Shown one piece after another: positions 5,492-5,596 of a stretch of 5,596 nucleotides of DNA. Each line of letters starts with the position of its first letter. Position 1 is the first letter of the stretch. The notes under the pieces are model-generated. The model searched no databases, had not been told where the DNA came from, and worked only from the letters and a program-made list of their open reading frames with translations. Source of the stretch: Pseudomonadota bacterium (GTDB lineage Bacteria; Pseudomonadota; Gammaproteobacteria; Burkholderiales; Burkholderiaceae_C); assembly GCA_021798395.1 (NCBI GenBank), contig JAJZHS010000185.1, forward strand, positions 1-5,596, read 5' to 3'. The translations under genes and the position numbers were made by a program.

Positions 5492-5509
5492 ATGACCGTG
5501 CGATGACAG
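5492..5509 (-). promoter_or_regulatory. Pho box (PhoB binding site) of the plcP-agt-dgkA operon
   Basis: On the minus strand the sequence is CTGTCATCGCACGGTCAT: two 7-bp direct repeats, CTGTCAT and CGGTCAT, separated by 4 bases (11-bp period). The first repeat is the exact consensus half-site and the second has one mismatch. The spacer is CGCA where the consensus is AT-rich, as expected in a GC-rich genome. The site lies 22 bases upstream of the plcP ATG and is correctly spaced to a -10-like hexamer. It predicts that PhoR-PhoB induces the operon when phosphate is scarce. Confidence 0.72.
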
Positions 5510-5511
5510 CG

Positions 5512-5533
5512 CGCCGCGGCGCCATCCGCGGCG
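5512..5533. repeat. GC-rich hairpin next to the Pho box
   Basis: CGCCGCGG (5512-5519) and CCGCGGCG (5526-5533) form a perfect 8-bp stem with a 6-base loop. On the minus strand it lies after the possible end of the preceding gene and two bases before the Pho box. It could terminate that gene, though no T-tract follows. The half-sequences contain the palindrome CCGCGG, so chance pairing is easy. Confidence 0.4.
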
Positions 5534-5547
5534 TCCCCGCCGACGGC

Positions 5548-5596
5548 TCAGGGCGTCGCTGCGGCCGGCGGTGCGCGAACCGCCTGCGGCGACGAG
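5548..5596 (-). CDS. Possible C-terminal end of an unidentified protein
   Basis: On the minus strand one frame reads SSPQAVRAPPAAATP and then TGA at 5550-5548, entering from beyond the right edge. The Ala/Pro-rich stretch looks like the disordered tail common in high-GC proteins, and the stop is followed by a hairpin and then the plcP promoter. With only 15 residues the product cannot be named. It may equally be non-coding. Confidence 0.3.
   Translation of the reverse strand, partial: SSPQAVRAPPAAATP

Noticed and set aside
1..5596. CRISPR arrays, insertion sequences, tRNA or rRNA genes, attachment sites
   Set aside because: No regularly spaced repeats, transposase motifs, terminal inverted repeats or tRNA-like folds were seen; the window looks like ordinary core chromosome.

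Overview
The window is about 5.6 kb of very GC-rich bacterial chromosome, densely packed and with no sign of mobile DNA. Gene content and protein style point to a Proteobacterium. I lean towards Betaproteobacteria: a dimeric-type glutamine-dependent NAD+ synthetase sits directly upstream of glnB, and the GlnB C-terminus reads RIRTGETGEAAV. A high-GC gammaproteobacterium such as the Xanthomonadales remains possible. This placement is inference from remembered family sequences.

Left part (1-2504). The 5' end of a GNAT/FemAB-like acyltransferase gene (COG3146 type) runs off the left edge on the minus strand. Its start codon overlaps the start codon of the divergent plus-strand nadE inside one CATG. 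nadE is followed after 72 bases by glnB, the P-II nitrogen and carbon sensor. The gap holds a tandem 9-bp repeat and a weak sigma-54-like match. glnB converges on a LOG-family gene, and both stop codons lie in the arms of one GC-rich dyad.

Right part (2498-5596), all minus strand. In transcription order there is a PlcP-type metallophosphoesterase (287 aa), an Agt-type GT4 glycosyltransferase (347 aa, 13-bp overlap), diacylglycerol kinase DgkA (125 aa, 13-bp gap, TTG start), and after 101 bases the LOG-family nucleotide phosphoribohydrolase. Upstream of plcP is a near-consensus Pho box (CTGTCAT, 4 bp, CGGTCAT). A -10-like hexamer lies exactly 10 bp after it, and the plcP ATG falls where transcription would begin.

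The main result is that plcP-agt-dgkA looks like a phosphate-starvation lipid-remodelling operon. PlcP would release diacylglycerol and a phosphorylated headgroup from phospholipids, Agt would glycosylate the diacylglycerol to a phosphorus-free glycolipid, and DgkA would return surplus diacylglycerol to phosphatidic acid. PlcP is easily mislabelled as UDP-2,3-diacylglucosamine hydrolase (LpxH), which would hide the system. A second theme is the nadE-glnB pair, consistent with P-II control of NAD+ synthesis. No stretch longer than 300 bases lacks a gene.
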